The notes under the pieces were generated by a model. The model saw only the letters and a list, made by a program, of their open reading frames with translations. It did no database searches and was not told the DNA's origin. Positions 1-9,024 of a DNA stretch of 64,000 nt are shown one piece after another (the first letter of the stretch is position 1; each line of letters opens with the position of its first letter). Where the stretch lies: contig NZ_KB907455.1 in assembly GCF_000382045.1 (NCBI RefSeq), positions 337,076 to 401,075 of the forward strand. The letters run 5' to 3'. The position numbers and the translations under genes are program-made. This stretch comes from Variovorax atrisoli 110B (lineage in GTDB: Bacteria; Pseudomonadota; Gammaproteobacteria; Burkholderiales; Burkholderiaceae_C).

Positions 1-1
1 C

Positions 2-940
2 GCGCCGTCGCCCGCCATCCGGATGCTCCGCTTCGGCGTGCTGCCGCTGGGCGGCACCGTCGAGTCGCGCGCGCTGTGGACGCCGCTCATGAACGACCTG
101 GGCCGCGCGCTCGGCATGCCGGTCAGCATGTATTCGGTGCCGACCTACGAAGAGCTCGACCGCGCCATCGGGCGCGACGAGATCGACATGGCCTTCCTCT
201 CCGGAAAGATGGCGCTGGACGCCGTGATGCAGCGTCGCATGAAGGTGGTGGCGCAGATCGCGCGGCACCCCGGCATGCCCGAGCACCGCGCGGTGCTGCT
301 GGTGCGCAAGGCAGGCCCGCTCAACACGCTCGAGGGCCTGCTCGCGCAGCCCGAGAAGTGGCGCCTGGCGCGCGGCGACAGCCGCTCGGTCACCGGCTTC
401 ATCGTGCCGCAGAGCCAGCTCTTCCTGCCGAACAACATCGAGATGGAGACGCGCTTTCGCAGCGAGTTCGTCGGCACCCACCAGGCCACCGCGCTGGCCG
501 TGGCCAACGGCGACGCCGACGTGGCGACCAACAACACCACCGACCTGGAGCGCTTCCGCCAGCAGTTCCCCATCGAGGCCGAGCGGCTGAAGGTGATCTG
601 GGAGTCGCAGCCGCCGCCCGGCGCGCAGATGGTGGTGCGGCGCGACTTCCCGCCCGAGTTCCAGGCGCGGCTGCAGAACTTCCTGACCGGCTACGGCAAG
701 GCCAAGGGCACGCGCGGCGACGCCGAGCGCGAGGTGCTCAAGAGCCTGCGCGCGGCCTACGGCTACATCGCCGCCGACGACAGCGCGCTGCTGCCGCAGG
801 CGCAGCTGGAGCGCCAGCTCGGCAGGCAGCACGCCATGGCCGCCGCGTGGGTCAACGAGGCCGCGCGCGAGCAGCGGCTGCAGCGCATCGAGAAGACCTA
901 CGCCGAGCAGGTCGAGATGCTGCGGCCCGCCTCCCGCTGA
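2..940 (+). CDS. PhnD/TauA-like periplasmic substrate-binding protein (5' partial)
   Basis: Resembles the solute-binding proteins of phosphate/phosphonate-type ABC importers (PhnD-like, type 2 periplasmic binding fold). Visible features are the opening strand LRFGVLPLGG, a central GVH-like stretch (SEFVGTHQATALAVANGDADVA) and NNTTDLERF, in the order usual for this family. The first in-frame ATG is at 23, but the frame is open to the window edge and continues upstream, and no signal peptide is visible. The true start with its export signal is therefore probably outside the window. No transporter permease or ATPase gene is visible beside it; tssK follows after about 190 bp. The ligand cannot be told from the sequence, and a sensory rather than a transport role is possible. 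Confidence 0.7.
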   Translation, partial: APSPAIRMLRFGVLPLGGTVESRALWTPLMNDLGRALGMPVSMYSVPTYEELDRAIGRDEIDMAFLSGKMALDAVMQRRMKVVAQIARHPGMPEHRAVLLVRKAGPLNTLEGLLAQPEKWRLARGDSRSVTGFIVPQSQLFLPNNIEMETRFRSEFVGTHQATALAVANGDADVATNNTTDLERFRQQFPIEAERLKVIWESQPPPGAQMVVRRDFPPEFQARLQNFLTGYGKAKGTRGDAEREVLKSLRAAYGYIAADDSALLPQAQLERQLGRQHAMAAAWVNEAAREQRLQRIEKTYAEQVEMLRPASR

Positions 941-1129
941 AGCGTCCGTCCTCCGCTGCCCGGCCGCCGGGCCGCCCGCCTGCGCAGGGCGAATCTCTAC
1001 TCCCTTCGCCGTAGCTCCAGAGCCCCTGCCTAGGCCGTTAGCTAGGCCTTAAGGCGGATTTGCCACCAGCCCCCCGAGCCGGAAACTTCGTGTTTCTTTC
1101 AGGCAACCCTTGCCGTTGACGGAGTGCGG
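941..1129 (+). other. Intergenic region upstream of the tssK operon
   Basis: This 189-bp gap presumably contains the promoter of the tssK-tssL-tssM-tagF operon, but no convincing -35/-10 pair is visible. It holds TTAAGGCG at 1049-1056 followed by ATTTGCCACCAGCCCC. A very similar string lies at 41406-41431, just before tagH. A good Shine-Dalgarno sequence, GGAG at 1121-1124, precedes the tssK ATG. Confidence 0.4.
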
Positions 1130-2461
1130 ATGAGTTGGCGAACAAAAGTGGTCTGGAGCGAGGGGATGCTGTTGCAGCCTCAGCACCTGCAGCAGAGCGA
1201 GCGTCATGCCGATCACGCGCGGCACGTGCTGCTGCGTTCCACCACGCCCTACGCCTGGGGCTTCGCCGAGCTGGAGATCGACCCGGCCGCGCTCACGCTG
1301 GGCAAGCTGGCGCTGGTGCGCGCGGTGGGCCTGTTCGGCGACGGCACCGTCTTCGACATGCCTGCGGTCGACCCGCTGCCCGAGCCCATCGACATTCCAT
1401 CCACCATGCGCGACGAGGCCGTGGTGCTCGCGCTGCCGCTGCGCCGCGCGGGCGCGCGCGAGGCCGACGCGGAAGAGTATGAGGAGCTGGTGCGCCACCG
1501 CGTGCTCGAGTCGGAGGTGCCCGACTCCAACACCGCCGGCGAGCGCACCGCGATGCTGCAGCTGGGCCAGCTCCACACGCGCCTGATGCGCGCGAGCGAG
1601 GCCACCGATGCGTGGACCACTCTCGGCGTGGCCCGCGTGGTCGAGCGCCGCGTCGACAACCAGGTGCAGCTCGATCGCGCGATGCTGCCGCCCCTGCTCG
1701 ACGTGGCCGGCCATGCCGTCATCCGCGCCTGGCTCGACGAACTGCTGGGCCTGCTGCGCCAGCGTGGCGAGGCTCTGGCCGGCCGGCTCACGCAGGGCGG
1801 CACCGGCGGCGTGGCCGAGATCGCCGACTTCATGCTGCTGCAGGCCGTCAACCGCAACGAGGCCGTCTTCGCGCATCTCGCGAAGAGCGCGATGCTGCAT
1901 CCGCAGCACTTCTTCGAGCATGCGCTGGGCCTGGCGGGCGACCTCGCGAGCTTTCGCGACTCGCGCCGGGTGTCGCGCTTCGGTCCCTACATCCACGACG
2001 ACCTCGCGATGAGCTTCCGTCCGCTCATGGACGACCTGCGCCGCAGCCTGTCGATGGTGTTCGAGCAGTCGGCCATCCGCATCGACCTGCACGATCGCAA
2101 GCACGGTGTGCGCGTGGCGGTGGTCACCGATGTGGAGCTGCAGCGCAAGGCCACCTTCGTGCTCGCGGTGAGCGCGAGCATGCCCAGCGAGGCGCTGCGC
2201 GCGCGCTTTCCCACGCAGGTCAAGATCGGGCCGGTCGAGCGCATCCGCGACCTCGTCAACCTCGCGCTGCCGGGCGTCACGCTCACGCCGATGCCGGTGG
2301 CGCCGAGGCAGATTCCCTTCCACACGGGCGCCAGCTATTTCGAGCTGGAGACGCGCAACAGCGACCTGTGGCGGCAGCTAGAGCAGTCGGGGGGCATCGC
2401 GATGCACATCGCGGGCGATTTCCCCGGGCTCGATCTCCAGTTCTGGGCAATACGAGCATGA
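1130..2461 (+). CDS. tssK: T6SS baseplate subunit TssK
   Basis: TssK is the cytoplasmic trimeric adaptor that links the T6SS baseplate to the TssJLM membrane complex. The N-terminus MSWRTKVVWSEGMLLQPQH is the family hallmark, and the 443-residue length is typical. The ATG at 1130 is preferred over the GTG at 1124 because GGAG at 1121-1124 sits five bases upstream and because family members start with MSW. It is the first gene of tssK-tssL-tssM-tagF, the arrangement expected for the membrane-complex/baseplate half of a T6SS locus. Nothing looks truncated. Confidence 0.97.
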   Translation: MSWRTKVVWSEGMLLQPQHLQQSERHADHARHVLLRSTTPYAWGFAELEIDPAALTLGKLALVRAVGLFGDGTVFDMPAVDPLPEPIDIPSTMRDEAVVLALPLRRAGAREADAEEYEELVRHRVLESEVPDSNTAGERTAMLQLGQLHTRLMRASEATDAWTTLGVARVVERRVDNQVQLDRAMLPPLLDVAGHAVIRAWLDELLGLLRQRGEALAGRLTQGGTGGVAEIADFMLLQAVNRNEAVFAHLAKSAMLHPQHFFEHALGLAGDLASFRDSRRVSRFGPYIHDDLAMSFRPLMDDLRRSLSMVFEQSAIRIDLHDRKHGVRVAVVTDVELQRKATFVLAVSASMPSEALRARFPTQVKIGPVERIRDLVNLALPGVTLTPMPVAPRQIPFHTGASYFELETRNSDLWRQLEQSGGIAMHIAGDFPGLDLQFWAIRA

Positions 2462-2582
2462 CCCCCAGTCTTCGCGCACTTCGTGCCGCTACGCCAACCT
2501 CCTTCGAGGGGGCAACGCCTGTTGCCCGGCAAAGCCGGTTCCGCGGCATTCCACGAATTGGCGCCGTCAGCGTGGAGCCATC
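2462..2582. repeat. Dispersed ~100-bp intergenic repeat, copy A
   Basis: The gap between tssK and tssL is filled by a GC-rich repeat with the core strings CACTTCGTGCCGCTACGCCA, a C-run/G-run hairpin (CCTCCTTCGAGGGGG) and AGCCGGTTCCGCGGCATTCC. Very similar copies lie at 12733-12840 (inverted) and 58790-58890 (direct). It looks like a mobile, non-coding REP/MITE-like element dropped between two co-transcribed genes. Confidence 0.8.
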
Positions 2583-3953
2583 ATGAGCACACCTCCCGAT
2601 CCCTTCGCCGCCTTCGAGTCGGAGCGCACGGTCATCAAGCCCAAGCCGCGCACGCCGGCGGGCACGCCGAGTGCGCCCGCGCCTGCGCCTTTCTTCGGAG
2701 GGGCCGATCCGACACCCGCCGCCGACGTTGGTGAACTCGGCCTGCTCAATCCACTGGTGTCGGCCGCCGGCAAGCTGCTGGTGCTGATCGGCAAGCTGCG
2801 CAACCTCGCGCAGCCGCCCAACGTGCCGGCGCTGCGTGCATCGACCGCCGATGCGGTCAACCAGTTCGACGCCAGCGCGCGCCGTGCGGGCGTGGGCAAC
2901 GAGTCGGTGCTGGCCGCGCGCTACGTGCTGTGCACCGCGCTCGACGAGGCCGTGGCCAACACGCCCTGGGGCGTGCAGGCCGGCTGGAACAAGCAGAGCC
3001 TGCTGGTGCAGTTCCACAACGAGACCTGGGGCGGCGAGAAGGTCTTCCAGCTGCTGGCCAAGCTCGCTCAGGACGTGCCCACGCACCGCCAGCTGCTGGA
3101 GCTGATCTACAGCGTGCTCGCCCTCGGCTTCGAGGGCCGCTACCGCGTGATCGACAACGGCCGCGCGCAGCTCGACTCGGTGCGCCAGCGCCTGGCCGAC
3201 CTCATCGCGAAGGACCGTCCGCCCGTGGAAGCCGAGCTCTCGCCGCACTGGCGCGGGCAGGGCGCCGGCACGGTGCGGCTGCGCGAGTCGCTGCCGCTTT
3301 GGGTGTTCGCAGCGGGCTTCGCGCTGCTGCTGGCGCTCGCATGGTTCGGGCTGCGGCTCACGCTCAACCATCGTTCCGACACCACCTACGCCGCGGTGTC
3401 CAGCCTGCGCGCGCCCAACATCCAGATCGCGCCGCCCGCGCTGCCGGCGAAGACGCCGCGCCTCGCGCGCTTCCTCGAGCCCGAGGTGAAGCAGGGCCTG
3501 GTGACGGTGACCGACGAGGCCGACCGCAGCGTGGTGCGCCTGCGCGGCGACTCCTTCTTCGGCTCCGGCAGCGCCGACCCGATGCCGCAGTCGCTGCCGG
3601 TGCTGCGCCGCATCGGCCAGGCGCTGTCCGAGGTGAAGGGCGAGGTGCTGATCACCGGCCACTCCGACAACCAGCCGATCCGCTCGCTGCGCTATCCGTC
3701 CAACTGGCATCTGTCGGCCGCGCGCGCCGATGCGGTGAAGGGCGCGCTCTCCACGCTGGTCGACCCGGCCCGCATGCGTTCCGACGGCAAGGCCGACGCC
3801 GAGCCGGTGGCGCCCAACGACACGCCGGCCAACCGCGCGCGCAACCGCCGCGTCGAGATCGTGCTGCTGACGGGCCCCGAGGGCGTCACACCCGCGCCGA
3901 CTGCTGTCGCGCCGGCCGCCGTTCCTGCTCCGGCCGCGGGAGCGACGAAATGA
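2583..3953 (+). CDS. tssL: T6SS membrane-complex protein TssL with C-terminal OmpA domain
   Basis: TssL is an inner-membrane subunit of the T6SS envelope complex, partner of TssM and TssJ. The 456-residue protein has a proline/alanine-rich N-terminal tail, a cytoplasmic DotU domain (about 50-215, with LCTALDEAVANTPWG and the GFEGRY motif), one transmembrane helix at about 238-259 and a periplasmic OmpA/MotB-like peptidoglycan-binding domain (about 305-430, with GHSDNQP, SNWHLSAARA and NRARNRRVEI). It is therefore an evolved TssL carrying its own cell-wall anchor. It overlaps tssM by ATGA. A second, different DotU protein is encoded at 50373-51725. Confidence 0.97.
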   Translation: MSTPPDPFAAFESERTVIKPKPRTPAGTPSAPAPAPFFGGADPTPAADVGELGLLNPLVSAAGKLLVLIGKLRNLAQPPNVPALRASTADAVNQFDASARRAGVGNESVLAARYVLCTALDEAVANTPWGVQAGWNKQSLLVQFHNETWGGEKVFQLLAKLAQDVPTHRQLLELIYSVLALGFEGRYRVIDNGRAQLDSVRQRLADLIAKDRPPVEAELSPHWRGQGAGTVRLRESLPLWVFAAGFALLLALAWFGLRLTLNHRSDTTYAAVSSLRAPNIQIAPPALPAKTPRLARFLEPEVKQGLVTVTDEADRSVVRLRGDSFFGSGSADPMPQSLPVLRRIGQALSEVKGEVLITGHSDNQPIRSLRYPSNWHLSAARADAVKGALSTLVDPARMRSDGKADAEPVAPNDTPANRARNRRVEIVLLTGPEGVTPAPTAVAPAAVPAPAAGATK

Positions 3954-6900
3954 TCAAGAAAATCTTCGGCTTCCTCTTCAGCCCGCTGCTGCTCACGCTG
4001 CTGGCGCTGCTCGTCGTCGCGCTGCTGATCTGGTGGATCGGCCCGCTGGTGAAGATCGGCTCGCTCGCGCCGCTGGAGAGCGAGACCACGCGCGCCATCG
4101 TCATCGGCGTCATCGTGCTCGTCGTGGTGCTGCGCGCGCTGTACCGCCGCTGGCGCGCCCGCCGCGCGAGCCGGCACCTCACCGACGGCCTCATGAAGGC
4201 GCCGGCCGCCAAGGCCGATGCGCCGGTCAACGGCGAGCAGAAGATCCTCGACACGCGCTTCAGCGAGGCCGTTGCCACGCTCAAGCAGATGCGGCTGCAT
4301 GCCGCCGGCAGGAAGCCGGGCTGGCGCGACTGGCTTTCCATCTCGGGCGGCAGCTATCTCTACGACCTGCCCTGGTACGTGTTCATCGGCGCGCCCGGCG
4401 CGGGCAAGACCACCGCGCTGGTCAACTCGGGCCTGAGCTTCCCGCTGGCCGAGAAGTTCGGCCCCGGCGCCATCCGCGGCGTGGGCGGCACGCGCAACTG
4501 CGACTGGTGGTTCACCGACGAGGCGGTGCTCATCGACACCGCGGGCCGCTACACCACGCAGGACAGCCACCAGTCGGAAGACAAGAGCGCGTGGGAAGGC
4601 TTCCTGGGGCTGCTGAAGAAGGTGCGCCCGCGACGGCCGCTGAATGGCGTGTTCCTCACCGTCAGCGTGGCCGACCTGCTGAGCCAGGGCCCCGAGGCGC
4701 GCACGCAGCTCGCGGCATCGATCCGCGCGCGCCTGCTGGAACTCGACGGCAAGCTCACCACGCGGCTGCCGGTGTATGTGCTCGTCACCAAGAGCGACCT
4801 GCTCTACGGCTTCACCGACTACTTCGACGACCTCGGCAAGGAGCAGCGCGCGCAGGTCTTCGGCTTCACGCTGCCGGCCGACGAGAACCTGCAGGTGGAG
4901 GAGAAGGGACTCTCCGCCGCCTTCAACCGCGAGTTCGCGCTGCTGCACAACCGCGTGAACGACGGCCTCATCGCGCGCATGCAGCGCGAGACCGACGGCA
5001 ACCGCCGCGCGGCGATCTTCGGCTTTCCCGCGCAGTTCGGCTCCATCGGGCCGCTGCTGTCGGACCTGCTGGAGCAGGTGTTCACCGGCTCGCGCTTCGC
5101 GCAGCCGCCGTGGGTGCGCGGCGTGTACTTCACCAGCGGCACGCAGGAAGGCAGTCCCATCGACCGCGTGATGGGCAGCCTGGCGCGCAGCTTCGGCATC
5201 GAGCGCGCGATGCTCGCGCCGCAGAAGTCCAGCGGGCGCAGCTATTTCCTCACCTCGCTGCTGCGCGACGTGGTGTTTCCCGAGCAGCGCCTGGCCGGTG
5301 CCGACGTGAAGCTGGAGCGCCGCCGCCACACGCTGCGCGTGATCGGCGTGACGGCGATGACGCTGGTCACCGTCGGCCTGCTCGCGGCCTGGGGCTACAG
5401 CACGCTGCAGAACATGAACTACCTGAAGTCGGTCGAGGCCCGCGTGGAGCCCGCCCGGCAGAACCTCGCGGCGCTGCCCGCGCGCGTGCAGAACCTGGTG
5501 GAAGTCGCGCCGGTGCTGCAGAGCCTGCGCGACATCTGGAAGACGCCCGAGAACCGCCAGGGCGACGAGCCGCTGTCGATGACGCTGGGCCTCTACCAGG
5601 GCGACAAGCTCGACGCTGCCGCCATGCTCACGCACCAGCGTGCGCTCAACGACGCCTTCCTGCCGCAGATCGCCAAGCGCATCGAGGACCAGCTGCGCAC
5701 CGCGCAGAAGGACAACCTCGAGTTCACCTACGAGGCGCTCAAGACCTACCTGATGCTCTACCAGCCCGAGCACTTCGACGCCGAGGCGCTGAAGGCCTGG
5801 ATCACGCTCGACTGGGCGCGCAACCTCGACCGCGGCATTCCTGAGGACCAGCGCAAGCAGCTGGAAGACCAGCTCGACGTGCTCATCGCACAGGGCCCGC
5901 CGCGCTCGCCGCTGAAGATGGACGAGAACCTGGTGCGCAGCGTGCGTGCCGTGCTCGCGAGCTATCCGCTGGAGCAGCGCGTGTTCAGCAGGCTGAAGCG
6001 CCAGCGCGCCAGCAAGGACATTCCGGGCTTCAGCGTGGCCGCGGCCACCGGCCCGTCGGGCCCGCTGGTGTTCGAGCGCATCAGCGGCAAGCCGCTGTCC
6101 GAGGGCGTGCCGGGCATGTTCACCTACGACGGCTACCACAAGCGCTTCCAGAACGAAGTGGTGGTGCTCACCGGCCTGCTCGCGAACGAAGACCCGTGGG
6201 TGCTCGGCCAGGACCGCAACGCCGCCGACCGCCTGCGCGACGCCGCCGCGCTCGGCGCGCTGACCGACCGCGTGCGCCGCCTCTACCTGGAGGAGTACGT
6301 CAAGCAATGGGAGGCGCTGCTGGCCGATGTGCGTTTGATCCGCGTGAACGGGCTGGAGAAGAACATCGAGACCGCGCGCATCCTCTCGGGCGTCGATTCG
6401 CCGCTCGCGAACTTCCTGCGCGCCGTGGTCAAGCAGACCACGCTGATCCCCGCCGCCGACGCCAACAAGGACGTGGTCAGCAAGGCCACCGAGACCGTGC
6501 GCAACACCCGCAAGGGCCTGGAAGACCTGTTCGGCGCCGACCCCGGCCGGCAGGTGGCCCCGGGCAAGCGCATCGAGAGCATCGTGGACGACCGCTTCGA
6601 GGCGCTGCGCCGGCTCGTCACCGCGGGCGGCCCCAACCAGCCGGCGCCCATCGACGACGCGCTGAAGCTCTTCAACGAGGTCTACGTGTACCTCAACGCC
6701 GTCGACACGGCCGTGAAGGGCCGCACCTCGCCGCCGCCGGGCGACGTGGCCGGCAAGCTCAAGTCCGACGCCGGCCGCCTGCCGGAGCCCGTGCGCTCCA
6801 TGGTCGAGAACCTGAGCCAGGCCGGCGCCGCGCAGGCGCAGGTGGCCGAGCGCGGCAACCTCAGCCAGGACCTGCGCCCCGTCACCGAGTTCTGCGCGCG

Positions 6901-7552
6901 TGCTATCGCCGGCCGCTATCCCTTCGTGCAGAGCAGCAAGCGCGACGTGCTGCCCGAGGACTTCGGCCAGATGTTCGGCCCCGGCGGCCTGATGGACGAT
7001 TTCTTCCAGAAGCGCCTGGCCGCCATCGTCGACACCAGCACGCGTCCGTGGCGCTACAAGCCCGTGGCCGAGCGCGGCGCCATCACCACCCAGGCGATCG
7101 CGCAGTTCGAGCGCGCCGCGCGCATCAAGGAGATCTTCTTCCGCGGCGGCGGCCGGGGCCCGTCGATGCGGCTGGACTTCAAGCCGGTGGAGATGGATGC
7201 GGGCATCACCCAGTTCATCCTCGACGTCGACGGCCAGCTCGTGAAATACGCGCACGGCCCCGTCGTGCCCATGGCCGTGCAGTGGCCCGGCCCCAAGGGC
7301 AGCAACCAGGTGCGCATCCAGGTCAGCCCGCCCTCGACCACCGGCAGCTCCGGCTCCGCGGTGGACGGCCCGTGGGCGCTCTTCCGCACGCTCGACGACG
7401 GCCAGCTCGAGGCGGGCGACGCGCCCGAGAAGTTCTTCATCACCTTCCAGGTCGGTGCGCGCAAGACGCGCTTCGAGGTGACGACCAACAGCGTGCAGCA
7501 CCCGATCCGACTGCGCGAGCTGCGCGAGTTCTCATGTCCGGAGGGGCTGTGA
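3950..7552 (+). CDS. tssM: T6SS membrane-complex protein TssM (IcmF)
   Basis: TssM is the large inner-membrane subunit spanning from cytoplasm to periplasm and contacting TssJ. The 1200-residue protein has two N-terminal transmembrane helices (about 10-31 and 48-63), a cytoplasmic NTPase-like domain with an intact Walker A motif GAPGAGKT at 147-154, a third membrane helix near 460-482 and a long periplasmic region to the C-terminus. The ATG at 3950 overlaps the tssL stop (ATGA). The frame is open further upstream, but that part lies over tssL and is a shadow. The length is full for the family, unlike the short paralogue at 49276-50376. Confidence 0.97.
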   Translation: MIKKIFGFLFSPLLLTLLALLVVALLIWWIGPLVKIGSLAPLESETTRAIVIGVIVLVVVLRALYRRWRARRASRHLTDGLMKAPAAKADAPVNGEQKILDTRFSEAVATLKQMRLHAAGRKPGWRDWLSISGGSYLYDLPWYVFIGAPGAGKTTALVNSGLSFPLAEKFGPGAIRGVGGTRNCDWWFTDEAVLIDTAGRYTTQDSHQSEDKSAWEGFLGLLKKVRPRRPLNGVFLTVSVADLLSQGPEARTQLAASIRARLLELDGKLTTRLPVYVLVTKSDLLYGFTDYFDDLGKEQRAQVFGFTLPADENLQVEEKGLSAAFNREFALLHNRVNDGLIARMQRETDGNRRAAIFGFPAQFGSIGPLLSDLLEQVFTGSRFAQPPWVRGVYFTSGTQEGSPIDRVMGSLARSFGIERAMLAPQKSSGRSYFLTSLLRDVVFPEQRLAGADVKLERRRHTLRVIGVTAMTLVTVGLLAAWGYSTLQNMNYLKSVEARVEPARQNLAALPARVQNLVEVAPVLQSLRDIWKTPENRQGDEPLSMTLGLYQGDKLDAAAMLTHQRALNDAFLPQIAKRIEDQLRTAQKDNLEFTYEALKTYLMLYQPEHFDAEALKAWITLDWARNLDRGIPEDQRKQLEDQLDVLIAQGPPRSPLKMDENLVRSVRAVLASYPLEQRVFSRLKRQRASKDIPGFSVAAATGPSGPLVFERISGKPLSEGVPGMFTYDGYHKRFQNEVVVLTGLLANEDPWVLGQDRNAADRLRDAAALGALTDRVRRLYLEEYVKQWEALLADVRLIRVNGLEKNIETARILSGVDSPLANFLRAVVKQTTLIPAADANKDVVSKATETVRNTRKGLEDLFGADPGRQVAPGKRIESIVDDRFEALRRLVTAGGPNQPAPIDDALKLFNEVYVYLNAVDTAVKGRTSPPPGDVAGKLKSDAGRLPEPVRSMVENLSQAGAAQAQVAERGNLSQDLRPVTEFCARAIAGRYPFVQSSKRDVLPEDFGQMFGPGGLMDDFFQKRLAAIVDTSTRPWRYKPVAERGAITTQAIAQFERAARIKEIFFRGGGRGPSMRLDFKPVEMDAGITQFILDVDGQLVKYAHGPVVPMAVQWPGPKGSNQVRIQVSPPSTTGSSGSAVDGPWALFRTLDDGQLEAGDAPEKFFITFQVGARKTRFEVTTNSVQHPIRLRELREFSCPEGL

Positions 7553-8205
7553 GCGTCGAGTCCTCTTCGTCGTCGCTGCTTGCTCCCGCCGCTGCGCTGC
7601 CCGGGTGGTTCGGGAAATTGCCTGGCATGGGGGACTTCGCGCATCGGCGGCTGCCTGAGGCGTTCCGCGCGGTCTGGGACCAGTGGCTGCAGCGCGGGAT
7701 GTCGCGGCTGCGGGATCGGGCGGATTGGACCGAGCGGTATCTCGAAGCGCCCATCTGGTGCTTTGCGCTGGGGCGGCAGGTTGCTGGCGAGCAGGCGTGG
7801 ATCGGGGTGCTCATGCCTTCCGTGGATGGGGTGGGGCGGTACTTTCCGTTTGCCATTGCGGTGGAGTTGAGCGCGAACTCGCCCGGGACCCTGCGGGGGG
7901 AAGCGCTGGCTGCTGCGCTGGAGTGGTGGGCTCATGCGACGCAGGCTGCGTTGGAGGGGCTTGATGGGGATCTGGATGCGGTGCGGTTTGATGCTGTGTT
8001 GCAGAGGTTGTTTTTGGCGGATGTTGTTGCTTCTTCTTCGGTTGGTCGGGAAGGGGTTGTGGAGTCTCTGGAGTTGCCGGTGGCGGGGGCTTCGTTGTGG
8101 TTGAGTGATCCTTCTGTTGAGAGTGGGATACGGATGCTCAGTACCGGGTTGCCTCGGGATGAGCAATTTGAAGCTCTGTTTCTGGGCTTTGCCGAGGAGG
8201 GGTGA
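7549..8205 (+). CDS. tagF: T6SS-associated protein TagF
   Basis: TagF (DUF2094) is a post-translational repressor of T6SS assembly in systems with a threonine-phosphorylation switch. The signature is GWFGKLPGMGDFAHRRLP near the N-terminus, then LMPSVDGVGRYFPFAIA, in a 218-residue protein of normal size. The GTG at 7549 overlaps the tssM stop (GTGA) and has GGAGGGG just upstream; an in-frame ATG at 7534 is the alternative. Codon use drifts strongly along the gene. From about 7900 the third positions become G/T-rich (GTT, TTG, GGG, TCT), unlike its neighbours. The large inverted repeat begins about 45 bp after the stop. Confidence 0.93.
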   Translation: MSVESSSSSLLAPAAALPGWFGKLPGMGDFAHRRLPEAFRAVWDQWLQRGMSRLRDRADWTERYLEAPIWCFALGRQVAGEQAWIGVLMPSVDGVGRYFPFAIAVELSANSPGTLRGEALAAALEWWAHATQAALEGLDGDLDAVRFDAVLQRLFLADVVASSSVGREGVVESLELPVAGASLWLSDPSVESGIRMLSTGLPRDEQFEALFLGFAEEG

Positions 8206-8250
8206 GATGTACGCCTCTTCTTGTTTTGGGTTTCGGAGCCGGGTCTCGCC

Positions 8251-8950
8251 CCGGCGGGCGACCTACTTTCTTTTGCTTCGCCAAAAGAAAGTAGGCAAAG
8301 AAAAGGCGACCCTGCTGTCTGTGTCCCTTCGCTTCGCTACGGGCAACCTGCGGTGCTCGGCGCAGGAGGGGGTCCGCAGAACTCGCTTCGCTCAAACAGC
8401 TGCGGCCCTGATCCCTCCTGCGCCTGCGCTCCTCGGCACAGCCAGAAGGGAGTGGGGCGGGCCATCGCTTCGCTCGGCCCTTGGGTTGCCTGGATGGGCC
8501 TTTGCTTCGCTCGGCGGGGGAGGGTGGGGCGGGGCTGATGTTGGTCGCGCTAGCGGGTGCTGCGGCATCAGCAGCACCATCGGCATCGACGGCACGAGCG
8601 GCACCAACGGGATACACAGGACCGGCAGCACGAGCGGTGCTGACAGCACACGCAATCCAAACCACTGCCCCCCCTCATTCCAAGCACTGCAGGCGCAAAG
8701 CGCCCGCAGTGCCTTGGTGGCCGAGCGCAGCGATGGCCCGCAGGTCTGCAATCCCCTCTGGCTGCGCCGAGGAGCGCAGCGTTTCGCGGATCAGGGCTCG
8801 CCCTTGTCTGAGCGAAGCGAGTTTGGGCGAGACCCCGCGAAACGCGAGCACCGCAGGTTGCCCCGTAGCGCAGCGAAGGGGTCGCAGACAGCGGGGTCGC
8901 CTTTTCTTTGCTTACTTTCTTTTGGCGAAGCAAAAGAAAGTGAGTCGGCC
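8251..8950. repeat. ~700-bp long inverted repeat element
   Basis: The 819-bp gap between tagF and the kinase gene is almost entirely one imperfect palindrome. The left arm (about 8251-8480) and right arm (about 8720-8950) are inverted copies of about 230 bp around a 240-bp middle part. Each outer end carries the short palindrome CTTTCTTTTGCTTCGCCAAA / AGAAAGTA followed by GCAAAGAAAAGGCGACC. Further in, paired strings include CGGTGCTCG / CGAGCACCG, CTGCGCTCCTCGG / CCGAGGAGCGCAG and GGGCCATCGC / GCGATGGCCC. Open frames crossing it are by-products of GC richness. It could fold into a very large hairpin in RNA or DNA. No gene is called inside. Confidence 0.85.
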
Positions 8951-9024
8951 GCCGGGCCGAGACCCGGCCCCGGGAAGCAAACACGACAAGCCACCCAACA
9001 AGCAACCAAAGAAGGAGCCAGTCA

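Noticed and set aside
1100..1117. Possible sigma-54 promoter (GGCAACCCTTGC) before tssK
   Set aside because: The GG to GC spacing is 8 bases instead of 10, so it does not fit a -24/-12 element.
2930..3949. N-terminal extension of the TssM frame
   Set aside because: Overlaps tssL in another frame. The extension is Arg/Ala-rich; true TssM starts with the membrane helix at 3950.
3692..7501. 1269-codon open frame on the minus strand
   Set aside because: Antisense shadow of tssM/tssL. The translation is low-complexity (His/Arg/Leu/Ala/Glu-rich) with no domains; typical of high-GC coding DNA.
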